Source of the DNA: Proteiniphilum saccharofermentans
GTDB lineage: Bacteria; Bacteroidota; Bacteroidia; Bacteroidales; Dysgonomonadaceae
DNA: 64,000 nucleotides
Direction of reading: 5' to 3'
Assembly (NCBI RefSeq): GCF_900095135.1
Contig: NZ_LT605205.1
Location: forward strand, 4,092,001-4,156,000
Positions 53,748 through 62,709 of this stretch are shown in pieces; positions within the stretch are counted from its first letter, which is position 1; each line of letters starts with the position of its first letter. The notes beneath the pieces were generated by a model. That model saw only the letters and a list, made by a program, of their open reading frames with translations. It was not told the DNA's origin and ran no database searches. The position numbers and the translations under genes were made by a program.

Positions 53748-55451
53748 TCAGAAAGGATATTTTCCCTCTTTTGCTCCTTTCAAAATGCCGTCCATCGCGT
53801 AATTGTCTTTAATTTCACCCGTATTTCGATTTACCACTCCGCCTGTCTCCCAATAGAAAGGAACCATTCCGTGATTCTTGGCTTCGCGTGTCACGGTTTC
53901 GTCGTAGAGATTGCGGGACTTGTTATGTGCCTCCTGATGTTCTCCCAATCCGGTACGCATCGTGATAGCACCATACTCACCCAGGATGACAGGGATACCT
54001 TTATCCACGAACTTCGTCTTCATTTTGGCAAACAATGATTTCATTTCTGCTTCGTCACCGGAAGTGGCATTGCGATCCGATCCGGTTACAGAGTGGGTTC
54101 CCCAGAAGTAAGCCATCCTACCCCAGCTTTCATCCTGCGTCAGACCACAGAATGTCCACGGATTGTAATAATGCACTTCGAGCATCAACCGGTTGGGCAC
54201 AACATCCGTCGGCATATCGCCAAACAGATTATTGGTTATGTCGATATCGGTATTAGGGCCTTGTACAATCAGGTTGCGTACGGCATTGTTTCCGCCTGTG
54301 GCTCGCACCGCATCGATGAACGTCTGCAGGTATGATTTCAATACGACCATCTTCTGGGCGTTATCCACGTTCGGTTCGTTGGTGCCGGCAAAGAGCAGAT
54401 GTTCGTCGTAATGCTTGAGCTTATTGGCGATCTGCGTCCATAAAGCATGTTGTTTCTTATTGTTTTCCTCCTGCTTGTCGGGCGTACAGTTGTTTTCCAA
54501 CCATCCTCCGTCCCAATGGATATTAACGATGGCATACATACCGTTGGTAACACAATAGCCCACTGCCTCGTTTACGCGGTTCAGCCAACTATCCTTAATT
54601 TTATACGTTTCAGCATCTTCGATATACTGGTCCCATGCACACGGAATGCGTATAGCATTAAAACCGAGTTCTTTTATTTTCTTTATATAGTCTTCGGTTA
54701 CTTTGGGATTACCCCAGGCCGTCTCGCCACCAATGGCTTCGAGTGTATTTCCTATATTCCAGCCCGCATACATTTTAGCCGCCAATACCAGGGCGTCGCT
54801 CTCCATTCCTACGTTCGGGATATTGCCTGCAAGCTGGTTTACGGTTACAGTTTCCGTAAGGTCTCCCAAAGTGAAGGTGATACTTCCCGTGCGAGGATCG
54901 CCATAGTTGGCTGCCACGTTAAAAGTCAGGGTTCGTTCCGTCATCGCGGCACGACTGCTTATTTCGGTAATCCAGCTATCGTTGCAGGTGACGGTAACCG
55001 CACCATTTGTCGTCAACCTGACTTCAATCTGAGTGCCCTCTCCGGTTATATCATCGAATGTAGTTGGCGTTACCATCAATCCATCGGCAGCGGTTTGAGC
55101 TACGTTTATGGTTTGGGTAATATTACCCCCTTTTACTGTTATCGTAGTGGAACGGTCATCGGTATCCGGATTGGCATCTACCGTAACAGTGTATTTATAA
55201 ACGGCATCCGAAGCAGAAAAAGCCGGTGCCACCCGGCACCAGCTTTCGTCGTTACTTTTTACCTCCAATGCTACATTTGATTTTACAGACAGTGTCTCGG
55301 TTCCTCCTGTTTTGGAGAAAGTCATCTCCGATTTGGCCGGTATGATTTCCGGCGCTACCGGCTCATCATTGCCGGAACAGGCTGTCGCGTAAAAGAAAAT
55401 CGCCAGGAGCAAAGAAACTCCCATAAAATATTGCCTAATGAGATCCATCAT
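53748..55451 (-). CDS. BACON-domain GH5 endo-glucanase lipoprotein
   Basis: A 567-residue lipoprotein (lipidated Cys25 in ATAC). Two BACON-like domains occupy residues about 38-120 and 126-208. The GH5 barrel follows (225-565): WNIGNTLEAIGGETAWGNP, the acid/base E359 in GTNEPN, HYYNPW, and nucleophile E492 in ILGEYGA. The architecture BACON plus GH5 is that of the Bacteroides xyloglucanase type (GH5 subfamily 4), which is anchored on the cell surface and cuts the polymer before import. Mixed-linkage glucanase or mannanase activity cannot be excluded. Confidence 0.92.
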   Translation of the reverse strand: MMDLIRQYFMGVSLLLAIFFYATACSGNDEPVAPEIIPAKSEMTFSKTGGTETLSVKSNVALEVKSNDESWCRVAPAFSASDAVYKYTVTVDANPDTDDRSTTITVKGGNITQTINVAQTAADGLMVTPTTFDDITGEGTQIEVRLTTNGAVTVTCNDSWITEISSRAAMTERTLTFNVAANYGDPRTGSITFTLGDLTETVTVNQLAGNIPNVGMESDALVLAAKMYAGWNIGNTLEAIGGETAWGNPKVTEDYIKKIKELGFNAIRIPCAWDQYIEDAETYKIKDSWLNRVNEAVGYCVTNGMYAIVNIHWDGGWLENNCTPDKQEENNKKQHALWTQIANKLKHYDEHLLFAGTNEPNVDNAQKMVVLKSYLQTFIDAVRATGGNNAVRNLIVQGPNTDIDITNNLFGDMPTDVVPNRLMLEVHYYNPWTFCGLTQDESWGRMAYFWGTHSVTGSDRNATSGDEAEMKSLFAKMKTKFVDKGIPVILGEYGAITMRTGLGEHQEAHNKSRNLYDETVTREAKNHGMVPFYWETGGVVNRNTGEIKDNYAMDGILKGAKEGKYPF

Positions 55452-55477
55452 TCTATTTTTACAGAAATGTTAGTGAT

Positions 55478-55521
55478 TCAAGTTTCGTAAGTCGTATGAT
55501 TGCAACTAAAGCATTCGTCTG
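55478..55521. repeat. 43-nt dispersed repeat, copy 2
   Basis: Matches 50979-51023. It lies between the GH5 and the glycan-binding lipoprotein genes. Confidence 0.6.
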
Positions 55522-55552
55522 ACGATATTTTGTGACCCATTAGTTACCCTCT

Positions 55553-57514
55553 TTATTCAGCTAACACGTAATGGAAGATCAAAACTTCATCATTTTCATC
55601 TCCTGCGGCAATAGAAGAGGTATAGCGTCCTAACCAGAAGCCCTGGGTATCTATATTCGATAAATTAGATCCTCCATGAGAAACAAAAAACCAGTCGGAA
55701 GAGTTTCCCGTGGGAGATTTATCATTCACAGTTCCCAGCCATGAGGCTGCTGTCCCTGCATAATCTACTAATGGTATGCTTATATTCAGTATGTTATCAG
55801 CGGCATTAATTGTCACATCACCTGTCGCAGAATAATCAACTCCCTCTTTTAATTGATTCAATGTTACTTTCAGCTTATCACCCTCTAAGCCGAACTTAAG
55901 AGTGGCACTCTCAGCAACTGCTCTCACATTGGCATCCCATACCCAACCGTTGGACGTATAATCATCTCCGAAAGTGGAAGAACTTGTCCATCCTCCTGAG
56001 AAACCGGGTGCGCCACCTACCCAGTCGACAAACCAGTGAACATCGGGTTTGAAGGTCTTTCCTGCAAAGGCATTTTTCCATGCTTTTAAGGGATCGGCAG
56101 ACGTACTGCCGCCAGCAGATGGGATCAGGTGATAGGCCATATATTCCGGTTTTTCCGGATCGCGGGCTCCCAGCCATATCCCCGAAACGCTTCCAGAAGC
56201 ATCTTTTTCGATACTCATAATACGCAATTGACGGTTGGCATCGAGATGGAAAGATGCCCAACTGATAATCGAAAAATCAGGAACAGTCTCATCAAAAGTA
56301 TAGATCCCTTTATCGTCCAATGAATAGCCCATTGTCAGTTCCGTTCCGTCAGGCAGCTTGAAAGCTGCCTCCATATCCTCGGAGTTGAGTGTCAGGCTGA
56401 AATCTCCATAAACGGTAGGATCTGGGGTTCCCAACCAATCCGGATAATCTTCGGGTTTATTCCATCCGTTCATTTTTGCTCCGTCCAAACCACACCAATC
56501 CAGCGGATTGGCTTCCGATAATTTCCATACAATGGTTTTCTGAACGGTCTGTGACACATCATCCATCCAGTTATCGGGAAGCGATGGCTCGGGTTCTTCC
56601 TGCTCACCCGGAGTCCAGTTGTCATAATATTCCTTGCTGATGAAATTATAAACCAGCAAACAGGCTCCCTCTCCCGACAGTTCGGGATCTCGTAATACAG
56701 CCAATTGCAATGTATTTTCGGTAAGCGACATGATCTTGATGTCTCCCCAATCTATTACTACCCCGTCACGGTTGATATCGTGCAAAGGTGAGGCATCTGT
56801 CATCCTTAAAGTATGGTCATCCACATCGAGCATATAGCTACCCCTTTCTATTCCTCTCGACGGGATCGTTTTATGTTCTACCACCACATTTGCACCGTCT
56901 CTCAAATCGAAAGTCATTGAGCCAAAGTCGGCTGCATCCATCAACCAGCTATTGCCAGGCCAGTCGGGATTCCAGTTCCATGAGTCACTCCCTTCAGGCA
57001 GTGTAACGCCATTGGTCACTGTTTCCCAGCTATCATCGGTTCCATAAAAATACAATGGTCCAATGAAGTAACGGCTCACTCCATCTGCATCGAGATCGAG
57101 ATACCATGTTTTAGCATTGCCTACACCGCCTGAAAGCAATGTCCATAATTCATCACTTACAAACTCGGCATAGAAGTCATCAATCGTAAAAGTAACGGGA
57201 TTTCCATATACTACCCCTCCCCGTGTTTCTACGCCGAATTTTACTTCGTATGTGCCGGGGAAAGCTATTTTTAATGTTATTTTCTGCTTTTGACTGCGTC
57301 CCTGAGGGTGACTCCACAGGGGGGTATATCTGCTATCCATCAGACTGGAAAGATAGACGATATTGGGGTTTGATGCATCATGTTCTATTTTGAATGCAAT
57401 TCCTTCCACCAGATCGTCCGGTGTTACATCCTTTACACCCAAATCATATTGTTCGGGCGTACAAGCGGAAAAAAGTATAATTACGCTTGCTATAAATATG
57501 TATATAGATTTCAT
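55553..57514 (-). CDS. surface glycan-binding lipoprotein (SusE-position, SGBP)
   Basis: A 653-residue lipoprotein with lipobox FSAC. The mature protein starts with an Ig-like PKD segment (about 30-110) followed by several aromatic-rich beta domains (for example YFYGTDDSWETV, WNWNPDWPGNSWLM, WLGTPDPTVYGDF). No catalytic motif is apparent. The position just after susD and the many Trp/Tyr residues suggest it holds the target glycan at the surface for the neighbouring GH5 enzyme. It is about 145 residues longer than ordinary SusE. Its start codon lies in a dispersed repeat (57511-57551). Confidence 0.8.
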   Translation of the reverse strand: MKSIYIFIASVIILFSACTPEQYDLGVKDVTPDDLVEGIAFKIEHDASNPNIVYLSSLMDSRYTPLWSHPQGRSQKQKITLKIAFPGTYEVKFGVETRGGVVYGNPVTFTIDDFYAEFVSDELWTLLSGGVGNAKTWYLDLDADGVSRYFIGPLYFYGTDDSWETVTNGVTLPEGSDSWNWNPDWPGNSWLMDAADFGSMTFDLRDGANVVVEHKTIPSRGIERGSYMLDVDDHTLRMTDASPLHDINRDGVVIDWGDIKIMSLTENTLQLAVLRDPELSGEGACLLVYNFISKEYYDNWTPGEQEEPEPSLPDNWMDDVSQTVQKTIVWKLSEANPLDWCGLDGAKMNGWNKPEDYPDWLGTPDPTVYGDFSLTLNSEDMEAAFKLPDGTELTMGYSLDDKGIYTFDETVPDFSIISWASFHLDANRQLRIMSIEKDASGSVSGIWLGARDPEKPEYMAYHLIPSAGGSTSADPLKAWKNAFAGKTFKPDVHWFVDWVGGAPGFSGGWTSSSTFGDDYTSNGWVWDANVRAVAESATLKFGLEGDKLKVTLNQLKEGVDYSATGDVTINAADNILNISIPLVDYAGTAASWLGTVNDKSPTGNSSDWFFVSHGGSNLSNIDTQGFWLGRYTSSIAAGDENDEVLIFHYVLAE

Positions 57515-57690
57515 ACGATTATTTTATTTTTTATATTTCGGTGTATGGAACTCGCGATAATCATGAACTTGGGTGAAATCATTTTCATGCTCGTTTCATA
57601 CGATTAAAATTATTTATTTTCAATGGTGTCGTATGGAACTCGCATTTAGTCATGAACTCGGGTGAGAACAGTTATCATGCTCGTTTCATA
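57511..57690. repeat. two tandem palindromic units plus repeat copy C
   Basis: 57512-57551 matches 4714-4753. Units 57544-57600 and 57632-57690 both begin TATGGAACTCGC and end CATGCTCGTTTCATA; the ends pair over 8 bp. The sgbp ATG lies inside the first block. Confidence 0.65.
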
Positions 57691-57722
57691 TTCATTCCTG
57701 TATTAATTGTTAATGATGGCGA

Positions 57723-59408
57723 TTACCATCCCGGGTTTTGAACCAGCATACCGTTTGCCAGCGTTATTTGATTATACGGGATCTGACTAAGACCTTTCGT
57801 CGCACGGATCCGGTCAGCCCTGATAGAGACTACATCCTGGGAACCCCCACTATACACGGGGATCTCAGCCGCAAGTTTATTGGCTGCGTAGTCTATTCCC
57901 TGGCGGAGCAAATCCCAATAATTGATACTTTCGAACGCAAATTCCAGACGGCGCTCCTGTATAATATTCTCTTTGGTTACAGGAAGTGCCGCGTAATTAG
58001 AAGAAAGCACGCCGTCGGAAGTATAAGCACGCTTACGAACAGCGTCAAAGTAAGCCTGTGCGTTCGGGCTTCCCAGCTCGGCCGCCATCAGTAATACATC
58101 GGCATACCGAATAATTACATAATCCTGATGGTTGGAAATCTGGAAATCGCCCGATCCATCTGCTTTCGATGCGGAAGTCCCGTCGGCAAAGCAGAGCGGT
58201 GCATATTTTTTCACGGCATAGCCGGTATATTCACGTTGGTCTTTGTAGCTGGCTTCATAATCAGCAAGCCCGGTAATACCTTCGCCGACCACGTCGATGA
58301 TGGAAGCACTACGGCGAGTATCACCGGTTTGGAATTCGCTTACGAATGCCGGATTCACAGTCAACCCTCCCCAGCCTTTTCCGTAAGGGGGCGCATTCAG
58401 ACTTCGCATACCGACCATTACCTGCCAACGGTTGCCGTCGTTATTCCCATTGTAATCTTGCGAACTGGTAAATTTCATGACAAGAATGGTTTCGCTGTTA
58501 CCATCACCGGCATACGTTCCGAGCAGGGTTTCCATATCACCGATTTCAGCCACACCGGCCGATGCGGCAGGCCATAAGTTCTTGAATTCGCCTACGAGGT
58601 TGTATTCATTGGAAGAAATGATCTCTTCCAGTGCAGCCAGGGCTTCCGCTTTTGTGGCGCCTGCTGGCTCGGTACCGTAGTATCCTGTATAATAAAGATA
58701 TGCGCGTGCAAAAAGCGCTGCAGCAGCATATTTAGTAATATGGCCGTCGTTGCTCAAAGCATTTGCCTTGGGATAAGCATCTGCGGGGATGTTTTGCATG
58801 GCATACTTCAGATCTTCAAAGATAAGTGTAAACACATCCGAAGGATCAGCTTGCGGACGGTTCTCATTCACCGGTTCGTCAAACAGGGGGATATTTTCCC
58901 AAAGGCGAACCATGTCAAAATAAAGCAGGGCCCGGATGGTGCGGCATTCACCCATATAGGTGCCACGTTTACTGTCTGTCTCATTCCAGCTAATTTGTTC
59001 TTCGCGGGATATCAATTCATTACAGCGATAAACCGCGGCATAATAGTTCCTCCAATCATTTTCGTAGATATTCAGGTCGGCGGGCGATTGAGAGATGTCG
59101 AAACGGTCAATGGCCTGATAGTTACGTCCGTCGGCATTGCCGGTTCCACCGAAGCATTCATAGCCCATAGTTTCAGCACCCAGATAGAAACCCACCTGTA
59201 TAGCCGAGGAGGTCTGACGCCATCCGTCGTAACAACCGATCAAAGCGCGCCAGGCATCTTTCTCGTTTTTATAGGATGTACCGGTAGTAGATTCCGTTTT
59301 GGACTCTACGTCCAAGAAGCTTTCGGTACAGGAGGCTATTCCCAGCATCAGGGAGAGTATGACTGCTACTACTATATTGTATTTCATCTTGTTCATTTTA
59401 TTATCCAT
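57723..59408 (-). CDS. SusD/RagB-family starch-binding-like lipoprotein
   Basis: A 561-residue lipoprotein (lipobox GIASC). TPR-like helices include NYYAAVYRCNELISREEQI and GECRTIRALLYFDMVRLWENIPL, the family hallmark. The C-terminus has RRLEFAFESINYWDLLRQG. It forms the lid of the SusC channel and helps bind the glycan. Start: 59408, with in-frame ATGs at 59396 and 59387 also possible. It lies 7 bp downstream of susC. Confidence 0.95.
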   Translation of the reverse strand: MDNKMNKMKYNIVVAVILSLMLGIASCTESFLDVESKTESTTGTSYKNEKDAWRALIGCYDGWRQTSSAIQVGFYLGAETMGYECFGGTGNADGRNYQAIDRFDISQSPADLNIYENDWRNYYAAVYRCNELISREEQISWNETDSKRGTYMGECRTIRALLYFDMVRLWENIPLFDEPVNENRPQADPSDVFTLIFEDLKYAMQNIPADAYPKANALSNDGHITKYAAAALFARAYLYYTGYYGTEPAGATKAEALAALEEIISSNEYNLVGEFKNLWPAASAGVAEIGDMETLLGTYAGDGNSETILVMKFTSSQDYNGNNDGNRWQVMVGMRSLNAPPYGKGWGGLTVNPAFVSEFQTGDTRRSASIIDVVGEGITGLADYEASYKDQREYTGYAVKKYAPLCFADGTSASKADGSGDFQISNHQDYVIIRYADVLLMAAELGSPNAQAYFDAVRKRAYTSDGVLSSNYAALPVTKENIIQERRLEFAFESINYWDLLRQGIDYAANKLAAEIPVYSGGSQDVVSIRADRIRATKGLSQIPYNQITLANGMLVQNPGW

Positions 59409-59415
59409 TAGTTAA

Positions 59416-62400
59416 TTAGAATTTAAGACTTACACCGAAAAGGATTGTTCTTGGACGAGGATAGTATCCTACATCAATACCTGTTACCCAACCGTCGACA
59501 CCATAGCCGATTTCCGGGTCCATACCTTCGTACTTTGTAAATGTAAAGGCATTTTGCACCTGGGTATAAATACGCGCCTGGCTGATGAACTTCTGTTTGA
59601 TAAATCTGGAAAAGTCATAACCAAGGGTGATATTACTGATACGTAAATAGTCTGCGTCGTGCACAAAGAGGTCGGAGAACTGCCAGTTGATATTCTGTTC
59701 TGTTACGCGGGGAATTTTATTGCTTGTGCCTTCACCTGTCCAACGGTTAAGAATTGCCGTTGTATAGTTGGCATACTTATTTGTGTGTGACCGGTAAGAC
59801 TGTACAATCTGTTGACCTACAGCACCACTGGTGAAAACAGAAAAGTCAAAACCTTTGTACTCGAAACTGAGATTGAAACCGAATGTGAAGTCGGGCATTC
59901 CTTTACCCAGATTTACCTTGTCGTTATCGTCGATTACACCGTCATGATTCACGTCGGTATATTTCACATCACCGGGTTTTACATCATTCTGGAGTACACC
60001 GTTACCGGCAGCGATCCAATCTGTGATTTCCTGTTCGTTCTGGAACAGGCCATTTGTTTTGTATCCCCAGAAATACCCAATGGGTTTACCATTTTCCGCA
60101 CGATAAAATTCGGGGGTATTATCATATAACTGGTTGGTTTGTCCGTGAATGATACCGTCTTCGGTAGGGATCTCTCCTACTGTGTTTTTATTATAGGCAC
60201 CATTCAGCCCAATATTATAACTGAAGTCTTTGTTTATACGATCGTTCCAGGTCAATGCCAGTTCAATCCCGCTATTCTTTACACTACCACCGTTGATATA
60301 AGGAGCTCCCGCGCCTACTGTCGCCAGGATAGGTGCCTGAACCAGCCAGTCTTTGGTATTTTTCGTATAGAGATCGAGATTTACTCCAAGGCGGGTGTTG
60401 AGCAAGTAGGCATCCAACCCGATATTAGCTTGTTCGGAGGTTTCCCACGTTACATTTTCATTGGCTAAGCGATTGGGATATGCACCCCAATTGGTGGCCA
60501 GTTCTTTCGCAGCATTCTCATCGTTATATCCGCCTGTCCCGAACAGATAGTGGGTATTGCTGTTTTTCATCGGAGCCAGATACTGGTAGTTGGCTATGTT
60601 TTGGTTACCCACTTGTCCCCAACTGACCCGTAGCTTGAGGAAATTGAGCCACGATGGAGCGTTCTCCATAAACGGTTCATTGGTAAGTGTCCAACCGGCA
60701 GAGATAGAAGGGAAGTATCCGAAACGGTTACCTCTGGCAAACCGGGAAGAACCGTCGGCACGTAACGTAGCATTCACCATATAGGTCTCTTTCCAGTTCC
60801 AACCCAAACGACCGAAATAAGAAACACTGCGCGATTCATCATGAGGGTTGCCTGACGCACTTAACCCATCCGTACTGGAAGAAGCCGTTCCATTATCGAT
60901 ATAGGCATATTTCCATGTGTCGAAACCTTCTTTCAATATGCCATTTCCCGCTCCCAGGTAAGTGCCTTCATAACGATAGGCTTCCATACCCAGCAATGTA
61001 TTGAAAGCATGGTTATTCATTGTCCAATCGTAAGTCGCCGTGTTTGTCCAGGTCATGCCGAGTCCACGGTTCATATTCTGTGAAACACTGGTACGGGTAT
61101 CGTTATAGCTATAAATACTGAAATGATAGAGAGGGGTAAAGCTGCGGTATTCACTTGCATTGTAGACAGCACCAAATACAGTACGCAATTTCAACCGCTT
61201 TATCGGCTCAATTTCGGCATACAGGTTACCGTTGAATGTGCCTGCCTTGTCTTCGTTGTTCGTATTGGTCATCATAAGACCATACGGGTTACCGTCTCCG
61301 TTATACCAGTCGCTGTTGCTTGTGTCATTGTATGGTGAATCATACATATTATTGTCACTATAAACCGGGGTCAGCGGTGATACACCAAAAGCGCCTCTTA
61401 ACGTATTGTTATACTGGTTACCTACGTTGATACCATTATTTATCCTGTATATGAAACTCACCTGTTCGCCGACTTTCACGAAGCCGTTAAACAGTTTATG
61501 TTCGGAGTTGACCCGGAAATTATAGCGTTCATAGTTGGAGACATCGGCACCACCAACGATCCCTTCCTGATTCAAGTAACCCAATGAGATGGCGTATGTG
61601 GAAGTGGCCGATCCTCCGGTAATGCCTAATGAATAACTTTCAGTTTTTGCATTCTTTTTAAACATCGTATCCACCCAGTCGATATCATAGAGATTGCTGC
61701 CTGGATCATAAATAGATTGGAAACTATTCCAATCATAAGCCGCATTACCACTGTTCAATGCCTGTTCGTCCATGATAGTCATATACTGGGTCGCATTCAA
61801 CATATCTGCTTTACGGGCTACATTTTGCACTCCATAATAGGCATCGAAGTTGACTTGCGCTTTCCCTTCCCTTCCGCTTTTTGTGGTGATGAGGATTACA
61901 CCATTGGCAGCCTGTGCACCATAAATAGCGGCAGATGCTGCATCTTTCAAAACGTCGATGCTCTCGATGTCGGCAGGATTCAGGGTTGATATATCTCCAC
62001 CAATTCCGTCGATCAGGTAGAGAGGGCTGTGGTTTCCGACTGTACCCAAACCGCGGATTACCACCTTCATATTCGAACCGGGTTGTCCGGAGGTAGAGGT
62101 GATATTTACCCCGGGAGTTTTTCCTTGCAGGGCCTGCAAGGGACTGATAGTGTTCATTTTATTCAGTTCGTCGCCTTTTACCTGAATGGTTGCCCCGGTA
62201 GATAATTTCTTTGCCTGTACGCCATAACCGATTACAATTAATTCCTCGAGGACTTCAGTATCTTCTGCCAGGCTTACATTGATTACATTTTCACGTACGG
62301 TCACTTCCTGGGAAATAAATCCGATGTAAGAAAAGACAAGTGTTTGCCCTGTATTTACGTTGATCGAATAGTTCCCATCGATATCGGTTACCGTACCGTT

Positions 62401-62598
62401 ATTTGTCCCCTTCACAAAAATGCTTACCCCGATCAACGGCTCCCCGTCGGTTGCCGAGACCACCGTACCTGTAATGGTATTATTTTGCAAAGGTTCCGCA
62501 TGCAGCGTCACCGGTTTTAACAAGATCAGTGACACACCGATTAATAAACAGTATAAATAATGATTATTTATACTTCGTTTGCAATTCATGTTTATCAT
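59416..62598 (-). CDS. SusC/RagA-family TonB-dependent outer-membrane transporter
   Basis: A 1060-residue receptor. Signal sequence (residues about 1-35), an N-terminal carboxypeptidase-like domain (ITGTVVSATDGEPLIGVSIFVKGT...), the SusC plug signature (LEELIVIGYGVQAKKLSTGA, GSNMKVVIRGLGTVGNHSPLYLIDGI, DAASAAIYGAQAANGVILITTKSG), and a 22-strand barrel ending in a C-terminal aromatic strand (FGVSLKF). It imports oligosaccharides using TonB energy. First gene of the leftward susC-susD-sgbp-GH5-GH43 run; no regulator gene is in view. Confidence 0.96.
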   Translation of the reverse strand: MINMNCKRSINNHYLYCLLIGVSLILLKPVTLHAEPLQNNTITGTVVSATDGEPLIGVSIFVKGTNNGTVTDIDGNYSINVNTGQTLVFSYIGFISQEVTVRENVINVSLAEDTEVLEELIVIGYGVQAKKLSTGATIQVKGDELNKMNTISPLQALQGKTPGVNITSTSGQPGSNMKVVIRGLGTVGNHSPLYLIDGIGGDISTLNPADIESIDVLKDAASAAIYGAQAANGVILITTKSGREGKAQVNFDAYYGVQNVARKADMLNATQYMTIMDEQALNSGNAAYDWNSFQSIYDPGSNLYDIDWVDTMFKKNAKTESYSLGITGGSATSTYAISLGYLNQEGIVGGADVSNYERYNFRVNSEHKLFNGFVKVGEQVSFIYRINNGINVGNQYNNTLRGAFGVSPLTPVYSDNNMYDSPYNDTSNSDWYNGDGNPYGLMMTNTNNEDKAGTFNGNLYAEIEPIKRLKLRTVFGAVYNASEYRSFTPLYHFSIYSYNDTRTSVSQNMNRGLGMTWTNTATYDWTMNNHAFNTLLGMEAYRYEGTYLGAGNGILKEGFDTWKYAYIDNGTASSSTDGLSASGNPHDESRSVSYFGRLGWNWKETYMVNATLRADGSSRFARGNRFGYFPSISAGWTLTNEPFMENAPSWLNFLKLRVSWGQVGNQNIANYQYLAPMKNSNTHYLFGTGGYNDENAAKELATNWGAYPNRLANENVTWETSEQANIGLDAYLLNTRLGVNLDLYTKNTKDWLVQAPILATVGAGAPYINGGSVKNSGIELALTWNDRINKDFSYNIGLNGAYNKNTVGEIPTEDGIIHGQTNQLYDNTPEFYRAENGKPIGYFWGYKTNGLFQNEQEITDWIAAGNGVLQNDVKPGDVKYTDVNHDGVIDDNDKVNLGKGMPDFTFGFNLSFEYKGFDFSVFTSGAVGQQIVQSYRSHTNKYANYTTAILNRWTGEGTSNKIPRVTEQNINWQFSDLFVHDADYLRISNITLGYDFSRFIKQKFISQARIYTQVQNAFTFTKYEGMDPEIGYGVDGWVTGIDVGYYPRPRTILFGVSLKF

Positions 62599-62709
62599 AC
62601 TTTAATAATTAATTAGTTTAATAGTAAGCGTATTAGTCGTCATTCCCTTTGGCTTGACAACTCAATAAAAAATAATACGTATTAGATTACGAATAGCCGG
62701 TCTCCGACA

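Noticed and set aside
54447-55280. 277-codon plus-strand frame opposite the GH5 gene
   Set aside because: Antisense shadow; it includes the reverse of the BACON domains and has no family resemblance.
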